Positions 19,801 to 27,480 of a stretch of DNA of 37,622 bases are shown one piece after another; positions within the stretch are counted from its first letter, which is position 1; every line of letters starts with the position of its first letter. The notes under the pieces are model-generated. The model had not been told where the DNA came from and made no database searches. It saw only the letters and a list, made by a program, of their open reading frames with translations. Both the position numbers and the translations under genes were made by a program. The stretch is from a virus. Location of the stretch: IMG/VR virus record IMGVR_UViG_3300021598_000679, positions 1 to 37,622 of that record; one strand, written 5' to 3'.

Positions 19801-22800
19801 CATCTGCGGGTGGTGCCATTGGTATTGTTACCACACCAACTTCGGTTGGATATGGAACAACTGGACTTGTTAAAGGTGTGTTGTTAACAACAACCAGTTT
19901 GGTTGGAGGATCTGGATATACAAATCCAGGAATTTATACTGGCGTAACACTGAATAGTATTACTGGAATTGGAACAAGTGCAAGAGCGACGATTACAGTT
20001 GGTGGTGGAGGAACTGTCACAAGTGTCGATATTGATTATGGTGGAAGAGGATATGTTCAGGGAGATAGTCTAACTGTAAATAATCCGGTTTTAATTGGTG
20101 GTAGAAGTGGTGGATCTGATTTTACAGTTTCTGTCAATACTGTAGAAACTAGACTTTATTTGAAGTTAACAAATAATCAGAAATTCCCAGGTTCGAATTT
20201 AATTACAGATTATATTGAAGATAGAGATGCTGTTGGTATAGCAACTACTGTAGCAGCAAATTATTCAGTGACATTTGATCCAACCGATTTTTCTACTGGT
20301 GGCGATATAGACTTTGCAAATGACAGGATTATTGTTGGTGTTACAAGTTTTGCCGATGGAGATCCAGTTGTTTATTCTACAGGAGGTGGAAATCTTTTAG
20401 GAGATCTGATTAATGGTACGACATATTATGTCAAAAAGGTTGGAATCAGTTCTGTTGAACTTTATACAACTTATGCACTTTCTACTAAGAAAGACCTAGC
20501 TACTAGCGGAACAGGAACTCATTCCCTAACGAGAAGAGGAGTCAATGTTGATACTGATCAGATAGTATTTGTAAATCATGGGTTTAGTGTTGGTGATGCA
20601 GTAAGAGCTAGTGGTGCAACCCCAACAGGAATCAATACAAATAGTTTCTACTTTGTCGGATCTGCAACAACCAACTCATTTACACTACATACAACACAAG
20701 CAGCATCTTTAGTATCGATTAATGGACTTCTTTATAATCCAGTTAATATTACTGCAGTTCCTTCTTCTGGATTTGTAACATTCACAAAACAAAATGTTGC
20801 ATATGAGTCAACCGTAAATACTTCTTCTGCTGATCCAAATAACTGGAGTATTCTGGCATCGGGTAGTATTGACGCTGCAAACATAACCAGTGGTACAATC
20901 TCACCAACAAGATTGGGTAGTGGAAGTGCAAACTCAGATACATTCTTGTCCGGAGACTCTAGTTACAGAAAAGTAGTAAAATCCGTAGGAATTGCAACGA
21001 CCGAACCAGTAACCATTGTTGGTTCTAGTTTTGAATCCGCTTCTGGAGTTACAACACACTATGGAGATTTAAATTTGAAACTAAACAGAGTAGAGCAAAC
21101 TCTAGATAGTTTCTCAACTCTTGGTGTATCTAAGTTTAAAACTTCAACTTTCAGTATAGGTGACGACGGACAAGTTTCTATTAAAAATTCTGCAACGGGT
21201 GATGTTGATGCTGCAACTTTAGGTGGACAATCTGGATCATATTATCTCGACACGAACAATTTAGTTGGAAATATTCCTATCACAAAGGGTGGAACTGGAT
21301 TATCAGCTCTTCCATCAGACGGCGCAATTCTTGTTGGAAATGGTTCTGCATATGAATTAACAACGAATCCTTCAATTGGTGGAACCGTAACTGCGTCTTT
21401 TGCAGTTCCTGCAAACAAAGATATTATATTTACATCAGGAACTTGGACAGGTGAAAAGGCAGCAAAAATTCAGTATTCTTCAAATAACCTATACTTACAG
21501 TTTACTAGCAACTTAATTGCAAGAAACTCTGTTGGAACAAACAGACTTACATTAGATTCTTCTGGAAACGTTTCTATTGGTGGTTCAATATCAGCAACAA
21601 CTATACATTCCACAGTTTCTACTGGAACTGCCCCATTAGTTGTTAGCTCAACAACACAGGTTACAAATTTAAATACACAATATCTTAATGGGTATTCTTC
21701 TTCGGCATCAGCAACTTCAAATACTATTGCACTAAGAAATGCAACTGGAGGATTAGTTGCTGCTGATATCACTGGAACTACAGGAGCATTTACTGACAAC
21801 GTTACCATATCTAATCCTGCATCATTGTCGTTTGGATCTGCCACTAGACAGATGCTTAATCTTTGGAGCACCGATTATGGATTGGGTGTACAAAGCAGTA
21901 CATTATACTTTAGATCTGCTTCTAGATTCTCTTGGCATCGTGGCGGATCGCATAGTGATAGTCAGAATGATCCAGGATCTGGTGGTTCCGTAGCAATGAC
22001 ACTAGACAATTCCAGCAATCTCACGATAACTGGAACTGTTGAAGGTACAAGATTAATTTCTAATATAGCATCGGGAACTGCTCCACTTACAGTAACTTCA
22101 ACTACACAAGTTACAAATCTGAATGCTTCATATCTTGAAGGATACGTGACAGATACTGCAAATACAGCAAATAGAATTGTTAGAAGAGACTCTAATGGAG
22201 ATTTTGCTGCAAGAACAGTAACTGCAACTTTATCAGGAAATGCTACTGGTGTTGGAGCAACATTTACTAATGGAAACTTTACCAATGTTTATACAAATAA
22301 TGCATATGCCAACGTTGGTATAATAACTGCAGTTAGTGGAACAAACTCAAATTATTCTGGCATATCAACAGCATCTCAGTTTGTGTCTACAGTTTCCACA
22401 GGAACTGCTCCACTAGTTGTTAGCTCAACAACACAGGTTACTAACCTAAATGCTTCTCAGTTAGAGGGGTATGTTACTGATACTGCAAATACTGCAAATA
22501 GAATTGTTAGAAGAGACGGTTCGGGCAACTTTAGTGCTGGATCTGTTACAGCATCTGGTTTAACTTTAAATGGTTCTGGATCAACCAGTTCTGCTCAGTT
22601 AACATTTAGTGGAGCAACAAACAATTGGATAAACTTTGGTACAACTGGTGTTGCTGCTCCTGCATTTACAACAAGAAGTGCCGGCACTAAGATCGTTCTT
22701 TATAACAATATTGCAGCTTCTGCAGTAGATTATGCATTGGGTATTGAAGGATCCACATTGTGGAATTCTGTTCCAACAACTTCTGAACAATTTAAGTGGT

Positions 22801-23399
22801 ATGGTGGCACTACTTTAGCAGCAACTTTGACTGGTGCTGGTGCATTTAGTGTGGCAGCATCGATAACTGTTCCTTCAACAGATAGAGCTTTTGAAGTTAA
22901 TGCTTCCGGTGGCGTTTCTCTATTCTCTAATGAGATTAATGCAGGTGCTTTGGGTGGAACTGGAAGCTTGTACTTTGGATATAGAAGAACCAGCAATCTT
23001 TATTTTGGTGCAAGTGGAAATTGGGGAACATGGCAATCTAGTGGTCTAACAATCACTGGAGCATTAAATGCAACCACAAAATCTTTCGTAATTCCACACC
23101 CAACTAAAGAGGGAATGACTCTACGTTATGGATCTCTTGAAGGTCCAGAAAACGGAGTATATGTAAGAGGAAAATCAACAGAAACCGTGATTGAACTTCC
23201 AGATTATTGGACAGAACTTGTACATGACGATAGTATAACAGTATCTTTAACCCCAATCGGTAACAGTCCGACTCCAAGAGTCTTAAAGATTGATAACAAT
23301 AAAGTTTACGTATTTTCAAAAGAAAATGGTCCAATTGAATATTTCTTTGTTGTTTATGGTGAAAGAAAAGACGTTGAAAGACTAATAGTTGAATATTAA
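13860..23399 (+). CDS. giant multi-domain tail fibre protein (3179 residues)
   Basis: The largest gene here. In order: an N-terminal block (1-90, MDKFLSGRKSQLNVGVSSFT); a long array of about 13-residue GTNLNYSGIGTI-like repeats (about 145-900); a spacer; a beta-helix region (about 1025-1500: YVSTANGNDANDGKAAPVAT, then VEAGEYVEDNPILLYEDVAV and RSPYIQNCSIL); a mixed region with FLNNRLGDFIDKSVS and INPDLIPPKVVNYYRANVSG (about 1870-1930); two GxGY repeats (about 2014-2065); three GTAPLVVSSTTQVTNLN modules (about 2585-2900); and a C-terminal domain (about 3070-3179: IPHPTKEGMTLRYGSLEGPE, ending GERKDVERLIVEY) typical of large phage fibres. The last domain may be an assembly or trimerisation unit; it is not an S74 domain. 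No lesion is visible over 9.5 kb. Likely adsorption fibre; receptor unknown. Confidence 0.8.
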   Translation: MDKFLSGRKSQLNVGVSSFTENNTVITTIGRVGIKTNNASSDLEVFGTAKVSGIATFGSGNTVTLDGDGGEIRIGSGITITNTTYKTGSSYLDPSALAANTVLTNLVETTSVQSTNIVATGVGTIGTLSVDTLTYGVGIANTLQGYELNYSVGIITSLSGSGLEYNVGIITNLTGVNANYSGISTLQNLRSAVGVVTNISGTFLTYSGVGTFGSINATSVGLSSDIYASIGNFGVGIITTISGIGLSYSDGYIGKINGQNLNYSGISTINTLTGENLNYSGIGTIDTLSGTNINYSGVGSVTTLIGENLNYSGVGTISRLIGTDLYYSGVSTLSDLRGSNLSYTGIGTISSLNGVDINYSGIATFASADIPTLSGDQITYNNANFTSVASTDIVISGIATISTLEGSTLNYTGLSTVSNLKGSDIEYVGVSTLAYLNGTNLNYSGVGTVADLNGTNINYSGISSFATINGTNLNYSGVGTISQLKTTDIENVGISSLDTLRGTNLNYSGIGTIDTLSGTNINYSGISTLQYLEGTNINYSGIGTIATLNSTTANISDISGSTLNYSSGTVTTLDGDTATFLEGSFDDVTTINLNSSGIGTIPELKGTNLEYAGIGSIANIIGTNLNYSGIGTISSISGTDINYSGVGTFTTLNSSDINVSGFGTIPNLTGTNISYSGIGTISNLNSDDSNIAYVRGTNLNYSGVGTVSTLLGTNVKYTGIGTIDSLYGTNIDYSGNGSIQNLNGTNLNYSGISTVNELFATDFTLSGVASISSLRGNTLYYDNTFSNVGLITEISGTNLEYIGVGTIINFNATDANIQALRGTDINYSGISTLTNLNGTNINYSGVGTITNLSGTNLNYSGIATATIINSVTGIITTAQIQTISGTDLNYSGVGTIGNVKVGFGNTTLIVTGDARISGVLTVGSGSVTINGISNVLSGVSTFNANSGIITTLSGIQATYDNLILNNDLKFIGINTQTSGINTYRFVGSAATNSQSYTLTLPPNLGIPGQVLTLNPGGRLSFENTGLYENRIYVSTANGNDANDGKAAPVATLKRAAQLASFESFVLPGGRYLDAANLLEANKEFIKAEVIGFTTTTYPALLTDPQYDETTCKRDIGYIVDAIVYDLSYGGNSKTVQAGLAYWNAGTSYVAGETTETVAAYRYIIDISKYIINNVGIPTTYQNTISQSFDLTLAYDDSCNPNAYSENCCADVWSAIGSYVGIVTSIIGIGTTAAPSVTLPTVKSNPVCIFVEAGEYVEDNPILLYEDVAVVGDNLRNTIIRPLNAGKDLFRVRNGCYVTGFAMKDYVDAAGIPQYTFDYAVAFDDPADSTASRTGYAVKTTKPIITRSPYIQNCSILSFLGGNGILVDGSKVLTPNTAIIPEEAENPVIGPQPEFGKSMVANAFTMVSFGGIGWRVINDGYSQVVSCFQIFCRYGSLAQSGGYLSITNSATNFGYYALKSTGFNQRSYVFDRGIAAATGTSGGLQTLKVIGLGRTDQELYVLRFFDGNNIDQTSAFKQAVVSKTVNIAVGVNTTTDTIGIASHGFTQGDKVVYLGHEGVIPAQVIGGLTNQNEYYVRFVDIDNFQLCEDESLTRLVDLTSVTTGINTFQKGNQEFFNYETIDTHRSYQRIGIASTSSTLNFVPGRQVTQSVNGGTAVGYAYTYNSSSRELIVSVEKVGGIRNNFGVTGIGTNSTILDHSGSPVSIAITSVTGITTFCTIEFKVDSTETGNQILNIANLVEDYKIHFHRPSIVNSSSHTWEFSGSGIDYNALPQNGGKTDPASEQVYSLGGRVYTSGTNELGDFKIGQFIVAYNRTGNIVFNNKVSIGQLDSLRLSLSGGVAIEEFSTDVGLGDNEIGGPLDSRVSTQKAVRSFLNNRLGDFIDKSVSTNAVPSSIVQLNSIGQINPDLIPPKVVNYYRANVSGGRTTLVDQIPAINLANGDTVIEPDSGYVLISDVYGQYLILNNNTRNYNFQNGDIVTSTTSAGGAIGIVTTPTSVGYGTTGLVKGVLLTTTSLVGGSGYTNPGIYTGVTLNSITGIGTSARATITVGGGGTVTSVDIDYGGRGYVQGDSLTVNNPVLIGGRSGGSDFTVSVNTVETRLYLKLTNNQKFPGSNLITDYIEDRDAVGIATTVAANYSVTFDPTDFSTGGDIDFANDRIIVGVTSFADGDPVVYSTGGGNLLGDLINGTTYYVKKVGISSVELYTTYALSTKKDLATSGTGTHSLTRRGVNVDTDQIVFVNHGFSVGDAVRASGATPTGINTNSFYFVGSATTNSFTLHTTQAASLVSINGLLYNPVNITAVPSSGFVTFTKQNVAYESTVNTSSADPNNWSILASGSIDAANITSGTISPTRLGSGSANSDTFLSGDSSYRKVVKSVGIATTEPVTIVGSSFESASGVTTHYGDLNLKLNRVEQTLDSFSTLGVSKFKTSTFSIGDDGQVSIKNSATGDVDAATLGGQSGSYYLDTNNLVGNIPITKGGTGLSALPSDGAILVGNGSAYELTTNPSIGGTVTASFAVPANKDIIFTSGTWTGEKAAKIQYSSNNLYLQFTSNLIARNSVGTNRLTLDSSGNVSIGGSISATTIHSTVSTGTAPLVVSSTTQVTNLNTQYLNGYSSSASATSNTIALRNATGGLVAADITGTTGAFTDNVTISNPASLSFGSATRQMLNLWSTDYGLGVQSSTLYFRSASRFSWHRGGSHSDSQNDPGSGGSVAMTLDNSSNLTITGTVEGTRLISNIASGTAPLTVTSTTQVTNLNASYLEGYVTDTANTANRIVRRDSNGDFAARTVTATLSGNATGVGATFTNGNFTNVYTNNAYANVGIITAVSGTNSNYSGISTASQFVSTVSTGTAPLVVSSTTQVTNLNASQLEGYVTDTANTANRIVRRDGSGNFSAGSVTASGLTLNGSGSTSSAQLTFSGATNNWINFGTTGVAAPAFTTRSAGTKIVLYNNIAASAVDYALGIEGSTLWNSVPTTSEQFKWYGGTTLAATLTGAGAFSVAASITVPSTDRAFEVNASGGVSLFSNEINAGALGGTGSLYFGYRRTSNLYFGASGNWGTWQSSGLTITGALNATTKSFVIPHPTKEGMTLRYGSLEGPENGVYVRGKSTETVIELPDYWTELVHDDSITVSLTPIGNSPTPRVLKIDNNKVYVFSKENGPIEYFFVVYGERKDVERLIVEY
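14298..16555 (+). repeat. GTNLNYSG[I/V]GTI repeat array in the giant fibre
   Basis: Dozens of 13-17-residue units (core NYSG followed by IGTI, ISTL or VGTV, then xLxGT) in one frame, most starting from aattattctgg or aactattctgg. The same unit is used in the fibre ending at 11645, so the two genes share a repeat family. Confidence 0.8.
21609..22575 (+). repeat. three GTAPLxVxSTTQVTNLN modules in the giant fibre
   Basis: Copies begin near 21609, 22059 and 22386 with ST/SN-V/I-A/S-TGTAPL..STTQVTNLN. Copies 2 and 3 continue with LEGYVTDTANTANRIVRRD. Copies 1 and 3 are almost identical in DNA over about 35 bases. A similar NTANxxVxRDGSGNFSAGT stretch occurs in the next fibre gene. Confidence 0.75.
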
Positions 23400-23419
23400 T
23401 TCCAGCATCAAACACAATC

Positions 23420-23427
23420 CATAAATA
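23420..23427 (+). promoter_or_regulatory. late-promoter-like octamer CATAAATA
   Basis: One mismatch from TATAAATA, in the 49-base gap after the giant fibre and 29 bases before the S74 fibre start. Confidence 0.4.
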
Positions 23428-23448
23428 AATTTAGGAAAGTATTAAAAA

Positions 23449-25896
23449 ATGGCTAATTCTGATAAAAATATAGTCATAACTCCGAATAAAAATCAATCTG
23501 CTCAACCAGAAATTGATTTTACTGGATTTGGCAATACTACAATTTCTCTTAAAGTCTTAGACGATTCATACGGAACTTTAAGTTTTGAAGGATCTGCTGG
23601 TCAATTATTTTCTATAAGTAACAACCTTACCGCAGGAAGCATTTTTTCTGTAAATGATGTTTCCGGTATTCCCAGTATTGATGTAAATGCAAATGGAAAT
23701 GTAAGTCTTGGTGCATATAGTTCGAATGTAGCAATAGGTCACACTAGAGCAACCTCAAAACTTCATGTTTTGGGTAATAGTTTATTTACTTCTGGAATAA
23801 CCACCATTTCAAACTTATCAAGTACAAATGGTGTATTTTCCAACATAAACTCTTCAGGAATAACTACTGCTGCAGTTTTAGTTGCTGGTAACGGAACTGC
23901 TTTGGGATCTTCACCATTAGTTGTTAATGGTACTGTTGGAGATAATGATTCTCAACTTTTAATTAAAAAGCCATCACAATCTTCATTTGGAGTTCTTGCT
24001 TGGAATGGAGAAATATATTTAAGCTCCAATACTTATTATCAGGATGGTTCTTGGGTACAATCTGCTCCTTCCGGAGATAATGATAACCAATTATTTGCAT
24101 TAAGTCCAGGTAGTGGCGTAAAATGGTATGCGTCAAATAATGGAACTTCATCTTGGAACGTTGCTAGTGATTTACTACTTTGGAATGATTCTGGAGTATG
24201 GCAAAGGCCGCTAGCAAATACTTTAACAATATCTTCACCATTAACTGGAACTTCATATAATAATTCGTCAGCAGTTACTATTGGTATCAATGCAACTAGT
24301 GCAAATACTGCAAATTTTGTTGTTCAGCGTGATGGATCTGGGAATTTTAGTGCAGGAACAATTACAGCTACTTTAAGTGGAAACTCAACAACTGCAACAA
24401 CCGCTTCCAACTTATCTGGATTTACAAATTCTAACAGTTCAAATCCAGTAGCAGCAGATAGTGTAACAAATAATGGTCTTGCTTACGTCAATACCAATAT
24501 TTCACTATACAGCCAAACTGATGGAGCACTATACTCACAGGCATATAGTTCGAACTGGATTCATCAAATTTATGGAGACTATAGAACTGGTCAAATTGCA
24601 ATACGAGGAAAAAATAATGGAACTTGGCAATCTTGGAGAGCTGTCCTAGATTCTTCAAATTATACATCATACGCTATTGCAGCATCAAGTGGAACTGGTA
24701 ATGACATTTATAATAATGGTTGGTTCCGAAATAATGATTCAGGTGAAGGATTATATAATCAAGCAACTGCCCTTCATTGGTATTCAGATTCTGCAAATTA
24801 TTGGAACAGCGCAACTAGTAGCAGTACTACTGGTGGTATTAGATTTAGAGCTGGATATGGAAGCACAATTTATGGTTATGTCTATCATGACACTAGTGGT
24901 TTTGGTTTATTAGATTCTGCCGGTAACTGGTCTTACAGAACAACAACATCATCAGCAGAAATTTACAAAACTCTTTATACAAGAGAACTTCAACTTCAAA
25001 ATTATCAAATTGTCAATACTGGGCCAATAACACCTTATGTGCCTGGTGGTAACAGTGGGTGGACAAGATCTTCATATCCATATAGTCTTGGATTCCAAGA
25101 AACTGGTGGATGGTCATATCCATATCCAGATCTCATAGTCCAGTATCATACTGGAGTTACTATGGCAGCAAACTCTGGATATGATGGCATAAGGTTTAAG
25201 AGAGATTATAATGATGATACTTTGGTCTTCCAAATTAATGGGGGTTCAAACTACATGTACAAGTATAATTGGTTGTATACCAATACTACTGGATTTTATT
25301 CGGATACCAATAGTGCTCACATTTATCCCAACACTGGTAGTAGTTATGCCGCATGGAGAGTTGACGGAAATAGGAATGGATATACCGGTATTTGGTATAG
25401 CCATGGTGGCGTTGCTGATATGTGGGATAGTGGTGGAAATGGTGGTTGGTATAGAGAAGGAAGTGGGAGATGGTATGCATATTACCTCCTATCCAATGTT
25501 TGTATGGGAATCAATACTTCCACAACTTCATCTTCATATGGATTATATGTAGATAAAGGAATTTATTCAACAGCAAATATTGTTGCATATTCTGATGTAA
25601 GAAAGAAAGAAAATATAGTTACTGTTGATAATGCATTAGACACTATATCCAAATTAAGAGGTGTATTTTATAATAAAATCGACGATGAAACAAAAACACG
25701 TCAAATTGGAGTTATTGCACAAGAAGTTGAAATGGTTCTTCCCGAAGTAGTAACTCATGCAAAAGATATTGACGAATATGGCGTTTCTTATGGAAACTTT
25801 GCAGGTCTATTCATAGAAGCATTTAAAGAACAGACTGAAATAATAAATACATTGAAGGAAGAAATTGAAATTTTAAAAAGCAAACTAGGAGAATAA
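23449..25896 (+). CDS. tail fibre protein with C-terminal S74 self-cleaving chaperone
   Basis: An 815-residue fibre. Residues about 85-130 are NLSSTNGVFSNINSSGITTA-type fibre repeats; about 285-320 is NTANFVVQRDGSGNFSAGT, shared with the giant fibre. Around 353-408 is WIHQIYGDYRTGQIAIRGKN and GTWQSWRAVLDSSNY, resembling the pyocin-knob-like receptor modules of phage fibres. About 425-505 has WFRNNDSGEGLYNQ and RFRAGYGSTIYGYVYHD. The last 101 residues are a peptidase S74 intramolecular chaperone: SDVRKKENI at 715-723, GVIAQEVEMVLPEVV, and a terminal helix ending LKEEIEILKSKLGE. This family folds the trimer and then cuts itself off, predicted just before Ser715. The protein at 25901 follows after four bases. 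Confidence 0.87.
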   Translation: MANSDKNIVITPNKNQSAQPEIDFTGFGNTTISLKVLDDSYGTLSFEGSAGQLFSISNNLTAGSIFSVNDVSGIPSIDVNANGNVSLGAYSSNVAIGHTRATSKLHVLGNSLFTSGITTISNLSSTNGVFSNINSSGITTAAVLVAGNGTALGSSPLVVNGTVGDNDSQLLIKKPSQSSFGVLAWNGEIYLSSNTYYQDGSWVQSAPSGDNDNQLFALSPGSGVKWYASNNGTSSWNVASDLLLWNDSGVWQRPLANTLTISSPLTGTSYNNSSAVTIGINATSANTANFVVQRDGSGNFSAGTITATLSGNSTTATTASNLSGFTNSNSSNPVAADSVTNNGLAYVNTNISLYSQTDGALYSQAYSSNWIHQIYGDYRTGQIAIRGKNNGTWQSWRAVLDSSNYTSYAIAASSGTGNDIYNNGWFRNNDSGEGLYNQATALHWYSDSANYWNSATSSSTTGGIRFRAGYGSTIYGYVYHDTSGFGLLDSAGNWSYRTTTSSAEIYKTLYTRELQLQNYQIVNTGPITPYVPGGNSGWTRSSYPYSLGFQETGGWSYPYPDLIVQYHTGVTMAANSGYDGIRFKRDYNDDTLVFQINGGSNYMYKYNWLYTNTTGFYSDTNSAHIYPNTGSSYAAWRVDGNRNGYTGIWYSHGGVADMWDSGGNGGWYREGSGRWYAYYLLSNVCMGINTSTTSSSYGLYVDKGIYSTANIVAYSDVRKKENIVTVDNALDTISKLRGVFYNKIDDETKTRQIGVIAQEVEMVLPEVVTHAKDIDEYGVSYGNFAGLFIEAFKEQTEIINTLKEEIEILKSKLGE

Positions 25897-25900
25897 TAAA

Positions 25901-26335
25901 ATGGCATTGATTAGAGACTTTGAAATTCCTGGAAGTGGACTTGTTGTAAATGATGCATATCATATTATAGTAAATGTTGCCACAGAAAAAAGACTTAGTG
26001 ATATTTTACCACCACCAGATCCCACCCAACCAAGTGGTCTGAGTGTTAGAGACGATACGGATGAATCTCAATTTGTTTATTGGAAATCTGGATACATTGG
26101 AAGAATTGCAATTGAGGTTTATTCTTCAAAGCAAGCAAGAACTGATGGAAAAAAACCAATAGGAGCCTTGGCAACTTCACCAACTGAAGTGAACGTTGAT
26201 TGTCAATTTGCAACGTCTGGCAAAGACTTTAAGGTTTTATTCTTCATAGATCCGGATAGTCCCGATTCTATTTTAACCCAGGCATATAATCACCTGAAAA
26301 CTACAGAATATTATAAGGATGCTATAGAAGACTGA
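25901..26335 (+). CDS. conserved structural-cluster protein after S74 fibre
   Basis: A 144-residue protein beginning MALIRDFEIPGSGLVVNDAY, with KSGYIGRIAIEVYSSKQART (about 62-81) and a C-terminus HLKTTEYYKDAIED. The pattern (short beta N-terminus, Pro-rich loop LPPPDPTQPSG, end with a YxxLxxTxxYxDAxED helix) is recalled from marine T4-like phages right after a fibre gene. It starts four bases after the fibre stop. Probably a virion or fibre-assembly partner; no enzyme motif seen. Its TGA stop overlaps a promoter-like motif. Confidence 0.7.
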   Translation: MALIRDFEIPGSGLVVNDAYHIIVNVATEKRLSDILPPPDPTQPSGLSVRDDTDESQFVYWKSGYIGRIAIEVYSSKQARTDGKKPIGALATSPTEVNVDCQFATSGKDFKVLFFIDPDSPDSILTQAYNHLKTTEYYKDAIED

Positions 26336-26341
26336 TAAATA
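26334..26341 (+). promoter_or_regulatory. late-promoter-like octamer GATAAATA overlapping a stop codon
   Basis: Shares GA with the TGA stop at 26333-26335; one mismatch from TATAAATA; 48 bases before the small gene at 26382. Confidence 0.4.
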
Positions 26342-26381
26342 GTATTGAATTTTAATTATTATTAATTAATAGGTAAACGAC

Positions 26382-26600
26382 ATGGAACAAAATCATCAAC
26401 AACTTTTTGATACTGTTCAACAACAACTAGAAGAACTTCAAAAAGAAATCACTTTAGAAGAGCAGAAACTATCTTCACTAAAAGAAAGGTTTGTACGTCT
26501 TTTAGGATCTAGAGACGTTTTGAGTATGCTTGTTCAAGATACCTCTGGCTCTGGAGATGCAAAGGAAGCAACTAATACTCAAGAAAATTCTAAAAAATAA
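26382..26600 (+). CDS. small coiled-coil protein
   Basis: A 72-residue protein. Residues about 5-42 (LFDTVQQQLEELQKEITLEE and following) show heptad spacing of Leu/Val/Ile and are strongly predicted to be coiled coil; the last 20 residues are polar and likely disordered (SGSGDAKEATNTQENSKK). The start follows GGTAAACGAC with a weak ribosome site. It lies between the fibre block and the sulfotransferase gene. Function unknown; a fibre assembly factor is one possibility. Confidence 0.6.
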   Translation: MEQNHQQLFDTVQQQLEELQKEITLEEQKLSSLKERFVRLLGSRDVLSMLVQDTSGSGDAKEATNTQENSKK

Positions 26601-26626
26601 ACTACAATTTCTATATTATTGAAATT

Positions 26627-27439
26627 ATGAAGAAAACTTATTTTTTTATGGCAGGATTGCCAAGGAGTGGATCAACACTTCTTGCTGCAATTTTAAATCA
26701 GAATCCAAACATTTATGCGAGCAATGACTCTCCTGTTTGTGATTTAATGTTTAATACTCACAAAACATTCGAATCTTCTGAGCAATATGCTGCCGATGAA
26801 AATTTTTTAGGATATAAAAAGGTATGTTCCTCTATTATAGAAAATTATTATTCTCATATTGACAAAAAATATATTATTGATAAGCAAAGATCTTGGGGAA
26901 CACCTTTTAATTTGCAAATGATTGAAAGGTTTATTACTGAAGATGTGAAAATTTTATGTCCAGTAAGGGATATATTAGAAATCTTATCTTCTTTCATTAG
27001 TTTAGTACACAAAAATCCAAGTTTACAATCAGTAATTGACAGAGACATTTCTAAAGCAGAAATGTTTTTTTATAGACCGGTAGATGATGTTAGATGTGAT
27101 TTTTTAATGTCTCCAAAAAATCCAATGGATCAAGAATTATTTTCTTTGAGTCAATCTTTGCTTCCGGAAAATAAAAATAAATTTCATTTGATAGAATACA
27201 ACGATTTAACTAGCGATCCAGAATCTACTATAAAAGGTGTATATGATTTTTTGGGATTAGAATACTTTAAACATGACTTTAATAATATACGTCAAAAAAA
27301 TAAACCAAATGATTTGATTTACGGCATAGAAGGTTTACATGATGTTAGAAAAAAATTAGAAAAAAAGTCAGTAGATCCAAAATCTATTTTATCTCCATAT
27401 ATTTTAAGCAAATATAAAGGATATGAATTTTGGCGTTAA
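26627..27439 (+). CDS. sulfotransferase (PAPS-dependent) family protein
   Basis: A 270-residue protein of the sulfotransferase family, which moves sulfate from PAPS to hydroxyls or amines of sugars, peptides or small molecules. The 5'-phosphosulfate loop is FMAGLPRSGSTLLAAILNQN (7-26), and the 3'-phosphate binding motif is CPVRDILEILSSF (111-123), with Arg114 and Ser122 at the expected places. Residues 83-91 (IIDKQRSWG) and IEYNDLTSDPESTIKGVYDF near the C-terminal third also fit. No signal peptide, so it probably acts in the host cytoplasm. It sits 26 bases after the small coiled-coil gene inside the structural cluster and looks more AT-rich than the fibre genes, suggesting later acquisition. 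Substrate unknown: fibre or capsid glycan, host surface sugar or lipid. Confidence 0.82.
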   Translation: MKKTYFFMAGLPRSGSTLLAAILNQNPNIYASNDSPVCDLMFNTHKTFESSEQYAADENFLGYKKVCSSIIENYYSHIDKKYIIDKQRSWGTPFNLQMIERFITEDVKILCPVRDILEILSSFISLVHKNPSLQSVIDRDISKAEMFFYRPVDDVRCDFLMSPKNPMDQELFSLSQSLLPENKNKFHLIEYNDLTSDPESTIKGVYDFLGLEYFKHDFNNIRQKNKPNDLIYGIEGLHDVRKKLEKKSVDPKSILSPYILSKYKGYEFWR

Positions 27440-27451
27440 GTAAGATCTATC

Positions 27452-27459
27452 TATAAATA
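27452..27459 (+). promoter_or_regulatory. T4-type late promoter TATAAATA
   Basis: Exact octamer in the 41-base gap after the sulfotransferase, 29 bases before the gene at 27481; likely drives the unit that includes gp17. Confidence 0.65.
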
Positions 27460-27480
27460 ATAATGGTCGATTTTGTTTAA

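Noticed and set aside
21470-21871. Minus-strand open frame of 133 codons
   Set aside because: Antisense to the intact giant fibre gene with no family resemblance.
25211-25552. Plus-strand open frame of 113 codons in another frame of the S74 fibre
   Set aside because: Lies inside a clear fibre coding frame; hydrophobic content comes from reading Gly/Tyr-rich codons out of frame.
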